NCBI RefSeq assembly: GCF_018614135.1
Contig: NZ_JAGGOW010000004.1
Location: 1-51,750 of the forward strand
Direction of reading: 5' to 3'
Length of the DNA stretch: 51,750 nt
From: Streptomyces sp. ISL-66
Lineage (GTDB): Bacteria; Actinomycetota; Actinomycetes; Streptomycetales; Streptomycetaceae
Both the position numbers and the translations under genes were made by a program. The notes beneath the pieces are model-generated. The model searched no databases and was not told the origin of the DNA. It saw only the letters and a list, made by a program, of their open reading frames with translations. Numbering within the stretch: the stretch's first letter is position 1; each line of letters begins with the position of its first letter. This document shows, piece after piece, positions 25,267 to 33,904 of this stretch.

Positions 25267-25319
25267 ATCAGCCCCCTGCGGAGGAAGTCCTGGTCGTCCT
25301 TCATCAGCTGAATGCACAT
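25254..25319 (-). CDS. Possible 21-aa leader peptide before the lipoprotein
   Basis: ATG 25319 has GAGAGGAAG 6–14 bases upstream. It opens a 21-codon frame (MCIQLMKDDQDFLRRGLMCA S) whose stop (25254–25256) lies 13 bases into the lipoprotein gene. The good ribosome-binding site and overlap suggest translational coupling. It is short enough to arise by chance. Confidence 0.35.
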   Translation of the reverse strand: MCIQLMKDDQDFLRRGLMCAS

Positions 25320-25384
25320 CGGCACTTCCTCTCGGCCCGGGTGTGTGGCATGCCGCCGGCTCTCACCGGCCTCGCCAGCGGGCA

Positions 25385-27676
25385 TCAGGGTGCTTTCTTC
25401 GAGCTGGCCACCAGGTTACGGCCGACCGAATGAGCCACCGAGGACTCTTTGGAGGCCGTACCAGCCAGCGTATCGATGTCCTTCTGGGACAGGCCGGAGT
25501 CAGCGGCCGCGTTGCGGACCGCGTTCCCGGCAGCGCTGCTCGTGCTCGCGTCGCTCTGCGAGTACATCTGCCCCACGGCCTTTTCTGTGTCGGAGGTCTT
25601 CTCCTTGACCGTGTCCTTGGCGTCCTCGACGAAATACTCGGTGACATCCTCCTGGACCCATTCCACGAGATCACCGGCAAGCGGCACCATTTCCAGGTAC
25701 TTGCCACCGGCGGCGGAGATGCCGCGGTTGATCCACTTCGCCCCGTCCTCGACGCCCTTCACGTACTCCTCGTTCTTGTGCGCCGTCTCCGCATGCATGC
25801 CCTGGGCGCGGGCCTCCGTCATCATTCCGGCGATCTGACCCCCAGGCTGTACGGCGTTCTCCACCGCCTCGCCCAGCATGGTGTAGTCGCCCCGGTGTTG
25901 GACGACATCGTTGACGAGAACCGCCGTGAACGCCTGGTTGGCATTCGTGATCACGCCGTAGGCGCCGGGGTCCTGGCCGACGGCGCTGAGGAAGCGGGCT
26001 ACCGTCGCCTCGTCGAACTCGGCCATTGTCCCGGCGACCTTGATCTGGTTCCCGCCGTTCTCTGCGGCCGCCTGGAGGTCCGGAATGTATTCCGCCGCCA
26101 TGTTGCCGAAGTGTCCGGCCAGGGAGCCCAGGGTCGGCTTCTTGTCCTCGTCGTCCGGGTCCTGCGCCACCAAGGACGGGTCATCGCCGATCTTCGTGAC
26201 GACCCGCTCCATCACGTCCGTCATCGGGCCGGTGTGCGGTACGGGCTTGGCGTCTTCGTCGCCCGCCACGCGGCCCGTTACCGCCGCCTCCAGGGCGCCG
26301 CCCAGCGCCTCCTGGGCCGCGTGCGGGTCGCCCGCCTTCGTCATGTCGAAGCTGTCCACGTACGGCTTCTTGTCGAGCATGTAGTCGACCGTGCCCTGCG
26401 GCTGCCCGTGCTGTCCCTTGACCGGCTTGTCGTCCTTGGTGACGATGCCGTCGTGGTTGCTGTCCTCGCGGACCGGCTCGTTGAAGAAGGCCGTCGCCGC
26501 GTCCGGGTTGTTGCCCAGCGCCTCCATGAGCCCGGTCAGCGGGTAGAAGCCCCGGCCGCCGCCCTCGCCCTGATTGAGGACCGAGTCCAGGCCGTACGGG
26601 GTGTGGTACTCCCAGGCCTTCGGGTCCTTGCGGTCCATGGCGACCATGTCGCGCCCGACCGAGGTCAGGAACTCCGTGTCGTACTTGCCCTCGCGAATCA
26701 GCGCACCGAGAGCCTGGTAACCGTAGATCGTCGTCACCCCGCCGGTGACCTGCATCTCCTTGCGGCCCGCCTTCATCAGCTGGGTCGTCCAGGCGGCGTC
26801 GAGGTGGTTCGGGACGTCCTTGTGCGTGGCCAGCCCCAGCATCGCGCCCATGTCGCTCTGGATGTTCGCGACCATCAGAGCACGGTCCTTGCCCGCCGGC
26901 CCCAGGCCCGTAGCGTCCAGGGACATCGTGGAGTACATCTCCAAGGTCCCCTCCGGGCCCACCGTCCGGTAGAAGCCCGTCGCGAACTCGGGGTCCTCAC
27001 GGTTGTCGTCGAGCAGGTCCTCCAGCTCGCGCAGCGCCTCGGGGTTGCGGGCCGTGCCGCCTTCGCCGGTGACCTTCTTCATCAGCGCGGCCGCCCGGTC
27101 GACCTGTTCGGCGTCCAGGGTGGTGTACTTCGAGGCGGTGAAGTTGTTGTCGTCCGTGACGTTGGCCTGGAGCGCGCGGACGAGGGAGTCGTCGGCGTCC
27201 TGGGCGTCCTCGACGGCCCGGTTGACCCGCTCCTGCCACAGGCCCTGATTGGTGCGGAGAGAGGTCTGGTAGTCCGGATCGTGCTGGGCCGCGTACCGGT
27301 CCTGTGCATCGGCGAGCGGGATGGCGGACACCCGCCCGGTCTCGTCGATCCGGAACCCGGCGGCCGGGGCGTCCGCGACCAGCTTCTTGATCTGCTCCTG
27401 CACCGCCTTGATGGTGGCGTGGCCGTCGGCGAGCAGCAGGTGGATGCCCTTGGCTTCCTTGGCCGCGTCGTCGAATTCCTTGGCCGTCTTGTCGATGAAC
27501 GGGCGGGCGACGCCCGCCGTGACGCCGTTCCACTGGGCCTTGTCCGACTTGGCCTTCATGCCGTTGCGCGCCGACTCCGCCAGCTCGTCCAGCTTCTTGA
27601 CCATCGCGGCCCAGTCGGTGATCGCGGTCTGGAGCTGTCCCAGGGGCGCGTTCATCACGTTCTCGTACGTCAGCAC
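25385..27676 (-). CDS. DUF6571-type large protein with WXG-like N-terminus, putative type VII substrate
   Basis: A 763-residue protein. The first 110 residues are helical with a WNG turn (KSDKAQWNGVTAGVARPFID), like the helix–WxG–helix of ESX substrates. The central part (DPDYQTSLRTNQGLW … LEMYSTMSLD … FYPLTGLMEALGNNPDAATAFF) matches DUF6571-type proteins of actinomycetes. A C-terminal helical segment (KYLEMVPLAGDLVEWVQEDVTEYF) resembles a membrane-associating or pore-like stretch. No signal peptide is present. Start ATG 27676. The gene follows a 140-aa helical protein by 12 bases. Secretion by a type VII system is inference from context and fold. Confidence 0.82.
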   Translation of the reverse strand: MLTYENVMNAPLGQLQTAITDWAAMVKKLDELAESARNGMKAKSDKAQWNGVTAGVARPFIDKTAKEFDDAAKEAKGIHLLLADGHATIKAVQEQIKKLVADAPAAGFRIDETGRVSAIPLADAQDRYAAQHDPDYQTSLRTNQGLWQERVNRAVEDAQDADDSLVRALQANVTDDNNFTASKYTTLDAEQVDRAAALMKKVTGEGGTARNPEALRELEDLLDDNREDPEFATGFYRTVGPEGTLEMYSTMSLDATGLGPAGKDRALMVANIQSDMGAMLGLATHKDVPNHLDAAWTTQLMKAGRKEMQVTGGVTTIYGYQALGALIREGKYDTEFLTSVGRDMVAMDRKDPKAWEYHTPYGLDSVLNQGEGGGRGFYPLTGLMEALGNNPDAATAFFNEPVREDSNHDGIVTKDDKPVKGQHGQPQGTVDYMLDKKPYVDSFDMTKAGDPHAAQEALGGALEAAVTGRVAGDEDAKPVPHTGPMTDVMERVVTKIGDDPSLVAQDPDDEDKKPTLGSLAGHFGNMAAEYIPDLQAAAENGGNQIKVAGTMAEFDEATVARFLSAVGQDPGAYGVITNANQAFTAVLVNDVVQHRGDYTMLGEAVENAVQPGGQIAGMMTEARAQGMHAETAHKNEEYVKGVEDGAKWINRGISAAGGKYLEMVPLAGDLVEWVQEDVTEYFVEDAKDTVKEKTSDTEKAVGQMYSQSDASTSSAAGNAVRNAAADSGLSQKDIDTLAGTASKESSVAHSVGRNLVASSKKAP

Positions 27677-27688
27677 GTGTCCGTCGCC

Positions 27689-28111
27689 TTACTTGAGAAG
27701 CTGGTCGATCTTGGAGGACGTGAAATCGGCGTGCAGCTGCTGCTCTTCCTTGTTGTGGGAAGAGAGGGAGTAGTTCAAGCCGTTGGAGATGTTCGCGCAG
27801 GCGGCGATCAGGGTTTTGAGCTGGCTCTCCCAGCGCGTGTTGACCTTCAGCAGGGCCGCGCCGCTCGCGAAGTTCTCGCGGGTGAGCGCGCCGGCCGCCT
27901 CGGCGGTGGCGGTGGCGGCGTGCTTGCCGTCGGTGGAGAGCCGCGTGTGGAGCTTGTAGGCCTCGGAACCCACTTCGCCGATGTGGTCCTGGTTGAGCTC
28001 GAGGTCGCCGCCACCGCCGGGACCGGGCTCCGTCGGGACGTGGTTCAGCCGCATGGAGACGTTGGCTGCGGCGGTGGTCCGGGCGGCGGACCATTCCTCG
28101 TCGAACGACAT
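27689..28111 (-). CDS. WXG100-like small helical protein (ESX-linked), 140 aa
   Basis: A 140-residue protein that begins MSFDEEWSAARTTAAANVSM RLN and is mostly α-helical (EVGSEAYKLHTRLSTDGKHA). It carries RWESQLKTLIAACANISNGL and ends SSKIDQLLK. Similar proteins accompany mycosin and DUF6571 genes in Streptomyces and may be chaperone-like partners or substrates. Start ATG 28111 is preferred over an upstream in-frame codon because it gives the usual N-terminus. It sits between the mycosin and DUF6571 genes on one strand. Confidence 0.82.
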   Translation of the reverse strand: MSFDEEWSAARTTAAANVSMRLNHVPTEPGPGGGGDLELNQDHIGEVGSEAYKLHTRLSTDGKHAATATAEAAGALTRENFASGAALLKVNTRWESQLKTLIAACANISNGLNYSLSSHNKEEQQLHADFTSSKIDQLLK

Positions 28112-28195
28112 GGGTGCCCTACTCCTTCTGCCGATGCCTCTGACTCTGCCCGGCGTGCACTGCACTACGGGCCATGCGTGGTGGCGCTGGGTGGG

Positions 28196-29410
28196 TCAAC
28201 TGTTCCTGCGCCGCACGACGACCGCGGTAACGGCACCGCCGATGATCACGCAGGCACCGAGCCCGAGGGCGATCCAGGGCAGGACACTGCCGCTGTCCTT
28301 CTTCGCCTCGGCCTGGGGGGCGGGTGCGGGTGTGGAGGCGCCGCCGGACTGGGGCGTCTTGCCGTCCGAGGAGGGCGCGGGCGAGCTCTTCGCTCCCGTC
28401 CCGCCGCCGGCTGCGGCGAGGTCGGGGAGCGGGTAGACATCGGCCGGGCCGGGGTCGCCGGGAGTGACCACCGCGATGCGGGGACGCACGATGCCGTAGC
28501 CGATGAAGTCACTGCGCTCGGCGCCGTCAGTGGGCTTGCCCGCTGTGTTCATCAGGACGCGGAGCACCTGATTGTTGGTCCACTCGGGGTGGGCGGACCA
28601 GATCAACGCGGCCGAGGCGGAGGTGAGGGCGGTTGCGTCACTTGTGCCGTGGTTCTTGCACACCCCGGTCTTGCCGGAGCAGGCCGTAACGATGTCCACG
28701 CCGGGTGCGGACAAGTCGACCTGAGAGCCGTGCTGGGACTCCACAGTCACCTTGCCAGCAGAATCGACGGCGCCGACACCCACCACACCGGGCGTCGCCG
28801 CCGGATACATGACTTCGTTCGTAGAGCCCCCGTCATTACCGACAGCGGCAAAGATCAACTTCCCTTTGGAGAGGGCGTATTTCACCGCTTCAAGGCGTGC
28901 CGGGTCTTCGGCAGGCGACCCCAGGGAGATATTTATGATCTTCGCCTCCGAATCTGCCGCGAATCGGATCGCCGCGGTCCAGGCCGCGTTCTTAACGTCG
29001 ACAGCTTCGGGGACACGGATTGGAAGAATTTTGGCACCAGGAGCGAGCCCGAACGCCCCGTCACCACTGGGATGCGCACCCGTAGCTGCGATCAACGCAG
29101 CCATGGTGGTGCCGTGCTCATTCGAGTCCGTTCGCTCGTCCCCGTCATAGGTCGTGGCGAAGTCCTTTCCGGGGACGACCTGCCCGTCCAGTTCAGGGAT
29201 GCGATTGACACCGCCGTCGATGACAGCAACCGTGATGCCCTTGCCGCTGCTGGTCTTCCAGATGTCGTCGGCCTTCATCGACGTGAGATGCCACTGCTGC
29301 GACCGGATGGTCTCCGCATGGGCCGGGGTCGCGGCGACCCCGGCCAGCAGGAAACCCGCCAAAGCCGCGGTCGCCTTACGCATACGCATCCCGTGCAACG
29401 TCCGCTCCAC
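28196..29410 (-). CDS. mycP: Mycosin (MycP), subtilisin-like serine protease of type VII secretion
   Basis: A 404-residue membrane-anchored protease. A signal peptide (ATAALAGFLLAGVAATPAHA) is followed by the S8 domain with the full triad: Asp65 (VAVIDGGV), His99 (SNEHGTTMAA) and Ser257 (HGTSDATALTSASAAL). A Pro/Ser/Gly linker and a C-terminal TM helix (SVLPWIALGLGACVIIGGAV, about 374–396) with an RRR anchor follow. Mycosins stabilise ESX machines and process their substrates. GTG 29410 directly abuts the stop of the upstream gene; ATG 29389 is an alternative. No ESX core gene (EccB–E) is visible here. Confidence 0.92.
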   Translation of the reverse strand: MERTLHGMRMRKATAALAGFLLAGVAATPAHAETIRSQQWHLTSMKADDIWKTSSGKGITVAVIDGGVNRIPELDGQVVPGKDFATTYDGDERTDSNEHGTTMAALIAATGAHPSGDGAFGLAPGAKILPIRVPEAVDVKNAAWTAAIRFAADSEAKIINISLGSPAEDPARLEAVKYALSKGKLIFAAVGNDGGSTNEVMYPAATPGVVGVGAVDSAGKVTVESQHGSQVDLSAPGVDIVTACSGKTGVCKNHGTSDATALTSASAALIWSAHPEWTNNQVLRVLMNTAGKPTDGAERSDFIGYGIVRPRIAVVTPGDPGPADVYPLPDLAAAGGGTGAKSSPAPSSDGKTPQSGGASTPAPAPQAEAKKDSGSVLPWIALGLGACVIIGGAVTAVVVRRRNS

Positions 29411-30901
29411 TCAGTCGATCACCGGCGGAACGACGCTACGGCCGCCCTGCCATGTCTCTTCGTCTTCGGCCAGATAGTCCGGGCGTTCACCGCTCTGGCC
29501 TGCACCCCGCAGGCCCGGAGCATGAGCACCCGCGCCACCGTGACCCATCGGACGAGCCGTCGAACCAGCACCCGATCCATTTCGGACCAGCCCCGACCCG
29601 CCCTGAGTGAACGGCTGACCGCCAGCGACCGAACGACCGCCGGCACCCGCCTGGCGCCCGCCGACCGCACCACCCGGTTCCATGGCGAGACGACGCCCGG
29701 CCATGGAACCGCCGACACCGCCGTGCGCGCCCCCGGCTCCAGCGCCCATGCCACCCATGCCGCGGCCGGTCGTCTGAGCACCACCCTCGCCACCGATGAC
29801 TGTGCCCCGCGGAATGCCTGCACTCGGCCCGCCGGACGTCACTGGCCGTCCGCCTACGATCCCGCTGTCACGCGGAGGCAGGCCGGCGATGCCGCCGAGC
29901 CCTCCGGCCTTCCCGCCTGGACCACTCATACCGGGGACGCCGTGGGCGAGGCTGCCAGGGCCGATACCGCTCCCGGGCCTCGACATACCGCCAACGGGCG
30001 GGACCGTCATGGGCGGAATGAACCCGCCCGGTGTGACACCAGTAACGGCACCGCCCGGACCAGACGGATTTACGCCTCCGGGCACACCCGTGGTCGGTGG
30101 GAGAGTCCTGTCCGGGAGTGTGCCGACAGTGTTGAGGTCGGTGCCTACATTGCGGTCGGGGAGCACCGAGATGGGGCCCGGTGTCGGACTTGTGGTCCCG
30201 GTCGAAATACCGACCGGCCCTGGCTGCGGTCCGGATGTGGAGTCGGGCGCATACGACGAACCGCTGGGAGCCCCCGCCACCGGGGCGTACGTCCCGCGTG
30301 TACCACCAGTGCCTGTGGAGTCGCCCCCAGGACGCGTCACCGCCTGTCCACCGTCGTCGAGCTTCGGTGGAACGAACGTCGGGGGCAGCTTCGGAAACGT
30401 CGGAATCTCCGCCGATTCCATCCCGGTAGCCGACGCCTCGTACCCCTGCGCCAGCTTCGTCATCTGCTGGACCGCTTGCTGGTGGTCGCCGTTCAGCTTC
30501 GAAGTTGCCTCCTGGCCGACCTGCTGCGAGTCCGGGTCGTTGTGGAACTCCCGAGCCGCCTTCAGGTTGGCGGCCGCCCCGGCGTCGTACGAGGGCATGT
30601 TGGCCTTGACCTCGATCACGACCTGGCTGGCCTGCGTCATCTGCTTGCCGCCCGCGGCGCTGTATTCGCTCAGCCGGAGCGTTGCGTTGCCCGTCTGGCT
30701 GACCCACTCCTGGAACGCCTGGGACGACTCGCCCTCCCACCCGGTCACCCGGTGTTCCTTGAGGCTCTCGCCGATCTCCTTGATGACCGCAGCGGCGTCG
30801 GTGAGTTGAGCACCCCGCGTCTTGAGGGTGTCCGCGTTGGCAGAGGCGAGCATGGCCAGCAGTTGCTGGTGCGTGTGCCCTTCGAAGTCCGTCCTCGCCA
30901 T
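29411..30901 (-). CDS. WXG/EspB-like secreted protein with long Gly/Pro-rich tail
   Basis: A 496-residue protein. The first 170 residues are helical with a W-x-G turn (VTGWEGESSQAFQEWVSQTG, about 52–71), matching PE/PPE- or EspB-like ESX substrates. The rest is a flexible Gly/Pro/Thr-rich region (for example TGRGMGGMGAGAGGAHGGVG). It ends in a conserved-looking DYLAEDEETWQGGRSVVPPV. The composition fits an extracellular or channel-associated protein. Its ATG overlaps the TGA of the upstream gene by one base (TGATG at 30901), and the mycosin follows without a gap. Confidence 0.85.
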   Translation of the reverse strand: MARTDFEGHTHQQLLAMLASANADTLKTRGAQLTDAAAVIKEIGESLKEHRVTGWEGESSQAFQEWVSQTGNATLRLSEYSAAGGKQMTQASQVVIEVKANMPSYDAGAAANLKAAREFHNDPDSQQVGQEATSKLNGDHQQAVQQMTKLAQGYEASATGMESAEIPTFPKLPPTFVPPKLDDGGQAVTRPGGDSTGTGGTRGTYAPVAGAPSGSSYAPDSTSGPQPGPVGISTGTTSPTPGPISVLPDRNVGTDLNTVGTLPDRTLPPTTGVPGGVNPSGPGGAVTGVTPGGFIPPMTVPPVGGMSRPGSGIGPGSLAHGVPGMSGPGGKAGGLGGIAGLPPRDSGIVGGRPVTSGGPSAGIPRGTVIGGEGGAQTTGRGMGGMGAGAGGAHGGVGGSMAGRRLAMEPGGAVGGRQAGAGGRSVAGGQPFTQGGSGLVRNGSGAGSTARPMGHGGAGAHAPGLRGAGQSGERPDYLAEDEETWQGGRSVVPPVID

Positions 30902-31401
30902 CAGAAGCCCTCCCCGTGAGTACCGGCCGACGCGCCGCCCTGCGAAGCCGAATTGTGCGGAGGCGGCGGAGCCAACGGGTCCCGCTCAGGAACGTAGTTC
31001 TCCTTGGCCTGCTCGCTGATCGCCAGCATCCGCCGCTTCGTGTCCTCGTCGACGTCCCCGAACCCCTTGCCGGCCGTCTGGATCGCGATCCCCAGCGCCT
31101 CGATCTGGTCGGCGAGCCCCTTCGAGAGGGCCAAGAGCTGCGTGTGGACGTTCGTGTAAGCCGTGTAGAGCCGCTTGGCCTCGGCGAAGCCCTCGCCCAC
31201 CGAGTCCGTCGGGAGGGTGCCGTCCGCCAGTTTCTTGTCGCTCGCCGGGGATTCGTTCAGCTTCGCGAGCAGGCCGTCGACCCGCTTCTTGTACGCGGTC
31301 ATCGACTCGTACTCGACGGCCAGTGCGCCCACGGCCCCCGGCAGGGCGACGCCCACGCCGTAGTCCACACCGAACACGCCCGGCCCATAGTCAATTGCCA
31401 T
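30901..31401 (-). CDS. ESX-linked helical protein, 166 aa, first gene of the operon
   Basis: A 166-residue protein with a Gly-rich N-terminus (MAIDYGPGVFGVDYGVGVAL) and a long helical part (AVEYESMTAYKKRVDGLLAK … LYTAYTNVHTQLLALSKGLA). It ends in a Pro/His/Gly-rich tail. It probably pairs with the WXG/EspB-like product of the next gene. ATG 31401 has GGGGAGG 5–6 bases upstream. The operon promoter should lie in 31402–31543. Confidence 0.82.
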   Translation of the reverse strand: MAIDYGPGVFGVDYGVGVALPGAVGALAVEYESMTAYKKRVDGLLAKLNESPASDKKLADGTLPTDSVGEGFAEAKRLYTAYTNVHTQLLALSKGLADQIEALGIAIQTAGKGFGDVDEDTKRRMLAISEQAKENYVPERDPLAPPPPHNSASQGGASAGTHGEGF

Positions 31402-31543
31402 AACGACCTCCCCGCTCCCCGTCCCCGTTCGGACCCCGTTCGTACGCGTTCGCACGCGTACGTCACCGGTGTCCCCGATCACCTTATCGAGAGAGTCCGA
31501 CAGACCCAAGTTTCGGGTTGCAGGTGCAATCAGGGTCACAAGG
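31402..31543 (-). promoter_or_regulatory. Promoter region of the type VII-like operon with CGTTCG repeats
   Basis: This spacer before the operon holds CGTTCG at 31426, 31437 and 31447 (plus strand), spaced 11 and 10 bases, about one helical turn. They may be an operator. I cannot assign -35/-10 boxes. Confidence 0.35.
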
Positions 31544-33904
31544 TCACGAGTTGGGCACCGCGACCGCCGCCGATGGCCGGATCGGGAGCCTGTTGACCGG
31601 CCGGCCGGTGGCCGCGCGGACCGCCGAGGCCACTGCCGCCGGGGAGGTGACCACCGGGACCGCGCTGGCCGGTTTCGCTCCGAAGGGGGCCACCACGTCG
31701 CGCTCCTCGACGAGTTTGACGATGCGGACCGTCGGGGCGTCCAGCGACGTGGGCAGGGCGTAGCCCGTCAGGTCGGGGTGGCGGATCAGGCCGGAGGCCG
31801 TGCGGAGGTTCTCCGTCAGGGAGGCGCCGACGCCCTGGATGACGCCCGCTTCGATACGGGCTTCCAGTTGGCGGGGGTTGAGGATGCGGCCGACGTCCTG
31901 GGCGACCGCGAGCTCCACCACCCGTACCGAGCCCAGCTCGATGTCCACGTCCACCACCGCGCGGATCGCGCAGAAGGCGAGGCCGACGAAGGCGTCGCCC
32001 TGGCCGTCCGCGTCCAGCGGCTCCGTCGGGTGGGGCCGGCACTGGGCCGTCGCCCAGAGCTCCTTGCCCTCCATCGCCTCCGCGACCGTCGTCGAGAAGG
32101 CCCCGTCGTACGACGTGATCCGGCCATCCGCGATCTGCAGGAGCTCCGTGGACATGCCGAGCTTGTGGGCCATCGGCTGGAGCAGCTGCGTCCGGACCAT
32201 CTTCGCGGCCCGTTCCACCGCGCCGCCCGACACCCACGTGTGGCGCCCGTGCGCCGCCGGGCCCGCCGGCGGCTGGTCGGTGTCGACCGGGGCCACGACG
32301 ACCTCGTCCACGCCCAGGGTCTCCTGGACGATCTGGCGGGCGAGCGTCGAGAAGCCCTGGCCGGTGTCGACCGCCGCGCAGATGACCGTCGCGGAACCGC
32401 CGACGATCTTCACCGTGGCCGTGGACACCTCGTCCGTGCCTTCCGCGCCGAGCATGTGCACCATGCCGACGCCGTACCCGACCCCGCGCCGCACCGCGCC
32501 CGGTTCGCCCGCGCCCTCCGGGCCGCCCGGGAGCAGCCAGTCCTCCTCCGGGGTGTCCTTCGGGAGGGCGGGCAGCGGGTAGTCCCGTACGGAACGCAGG
32601 AGTTCCGCGACCGGGGCCGGGCAGGTCACCGTCTGGCCGGTGGGCAGGAGGTCGCCGGTGGCCAGGACGTTGCGCAGGCGCAGTTCGGCCCCGTCGATGC
32701 CGAGGGCGGCGGCGAGCTTGTCCATCTGGCCCTCGTAGGCCGCGCAGACCTGCATGGCGCCTTCGCCGCGTACGTGGCCCGACGGCGGGTTGTTCGTACG
32801 GACCGCCCAGCCTTCGACGAAGGCGTGCGGGACCACGTACGGGCCGCAGGCGAAGGCCACGGCCGCGGCGAGGGATTCCGAGGAGTCGTCGGCGTAGGCG
32901 CCGGCGTCCATCAGGATCTGGGCCTCGACCTTGACCAGGCGGCCTTCCGCGTCCGCGTGGTGGCGGTAGCGCAGCAGGGTCGGGTGGCGGTGGGTGTGGC
33001 CGAGGAAGGACTCCTCGCGGGTGGCCACGAGTTTGACGGGGCAGCCGGTGCGGAGCGCCAGGAGGCCGAGCGGGAGCTGGAACGCCGCGTCCTCGCGGTC
33101 GGCGGTGGCTCCCGGAACGCCGGTGACGACCACGCGCACCCGGTCCGGGTCGAGCCCGAAGCAGGCGGCGGCGAGGTCGCGGTCGGTGTGCGGGTCGGTG
33201 GAGGCGGTGTAGATCTCCACGCCCCCGTCGGGTCGGGGCACGGCCAGCCCGGCCTCGGCGCCGATGGGAGCGGGGTCCTGGCGGCCGATGCGGTAGAGGC
33301 CTTCCACGACGATCTCGCCGGTGGCCTCCGGGTCGCCGTAGCGCAGCGGGATGTGCCGGATCAGGTTCCCGTCGGGGTGCAGGGCGGGGGCGCCGAAGGC
33401 CTGCTCGGGGTCGGTGACCGGGTCGAGGAGCTCGTACTCGACGGTGATCGCGGCGGCCGCGAGGCGCGCGGTGTCGGGGTGGTCGGCGGCGACGGCGGCG
33501 ATGGGCTCGCCGTGGTGGCGCACCACGTCGTGCGCGAACACCGGCCGGTCGGCGACGCGGCGGCCGTGCGTGGTGGCGCCGGGGATGTCGGCGTGGGTGA
33601 CGACGGCGCGCACGCCGGGCATGTCCACGGCGGCGGACGTGTCGATGGAGAGGATGCGGGCGTGGGCGTGCGGGGAGCGCAGCACGGCGGCCCACAGGAG
33701 GCCCTCGGCCCACAGGTCGGCGGCGTAGGGGAAGGTGCCCTCGGTCTTGGAGCGGGTGTCGGCGGCCGGGACGGACGCGCCGATGCCGCGCGGGACTTCC
33801 CGCTCCGGCCCGTCGGCCTGCGTCGGCCCGTCGGAGAATGCCGAGGAGGGGGCGGCGCCCGCCGCGCTGCCCGCCGGTGCCGTCGCCGCGTCGTGGGCGC
33901 TCAC
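31544..33904 (-). CDS. Molybdopterin-binding subunit, xanthine dehydrogenase/aldehyde oxidase type
   Basis: A 786-residue large subunit of a molybdenum hydroxylase. It contains the substrate/cofactor-domain motifs (AVLRSPHAHARI; FQLPLGLLALRTGCPVKLVA; NNPPSGHVRGEGAMQVCAAYEGQMD; DTGQGFSTLARQIVQETLGV; ARIEAGVIQGVGASLTE). GEGAM occupies the position of the Mo-site loop. Length fits the family. GTG 33904 overlaps the stop of the 2Fe-2S gene (GTGA). It works with the FAD and 2Fe-2S subunits on the same operon to hydroxylate a purine or similar heterocycle; the substrate is not certain. Confidence 0.9.
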   Translation of the reverse strand: MSAHDAATAPAGSAAGAAPSSAFSDGPTQADGPEREVPRGIGASVPAADTRSKTEGTFPYAADLWAEGLLWAAVLRSPHAHARILSIDTSAAVDMPGVRAVVTHADIPGATTHGRRVADRPVFAHDVVRHHGEPIAAVAADHPDTARLAAAAITVEYELLDPVTDPEQAFGAPALHPDGNLIRHIPLRYGDPEATGEIVVEGLYRIGRQDPAPIGAEAGLAVPRPDGGVEIYTASTDPHTDRDLAAACFGLDPDRVRVVVTGVPGATADREDAAFQLPLGLLALRTGCPVKLVATREESFLGHTHRHPTLLRYRHHADAEGRLVKVEAQILMDAGAYADDSSESLAAAVAFACGPYVVPHAFVEGWAVRTNNPPSGHVRGEGAMQVCAAYEGQMDKLAAALGIDGAELRLRNVLATGDLLPTGQTVTCPAPVAELLRSVRDYPLPALPKDTPEEDWLLPGGPEGAGEPGAVRRGVGYGVGMVHMLGAEGTDEVSTATVKIVGGSATVICAAVDTGQGFSTLARQIVQETLGVDEVVVAPVDTDQPPAGPAAHGRHTWVSGGAVERAAKMVRTQLLQPMAHKLGMSTELLQIADGRITSYDGAFSTTVAEAMEGKELWATAQCRPHPTEPLDADGQGDAFVGLAFCAIRAVVDVDIELGSVRVVELAVAQDVGRILNPRQLEARIEAGVIQGVGASLTENLRTASGLIRHPDLTGYALPTSLDAPTVRIVKLVEERDVVAPFGAKPASAVPVVTSPAAVASAVRAATGRPVNRLPIRPSAAVAVPNS

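Noticed and set aside
24728..30919. A plus-strand open frame of over 2000 codons
   Set aside because: It is the antisense shadow of the type VII-like operon. The minus-strand genes have ribosome-binding sites, overlaps and recognisable domains, while the plus frame is repetitive Arg/Val/Leu without any domain.
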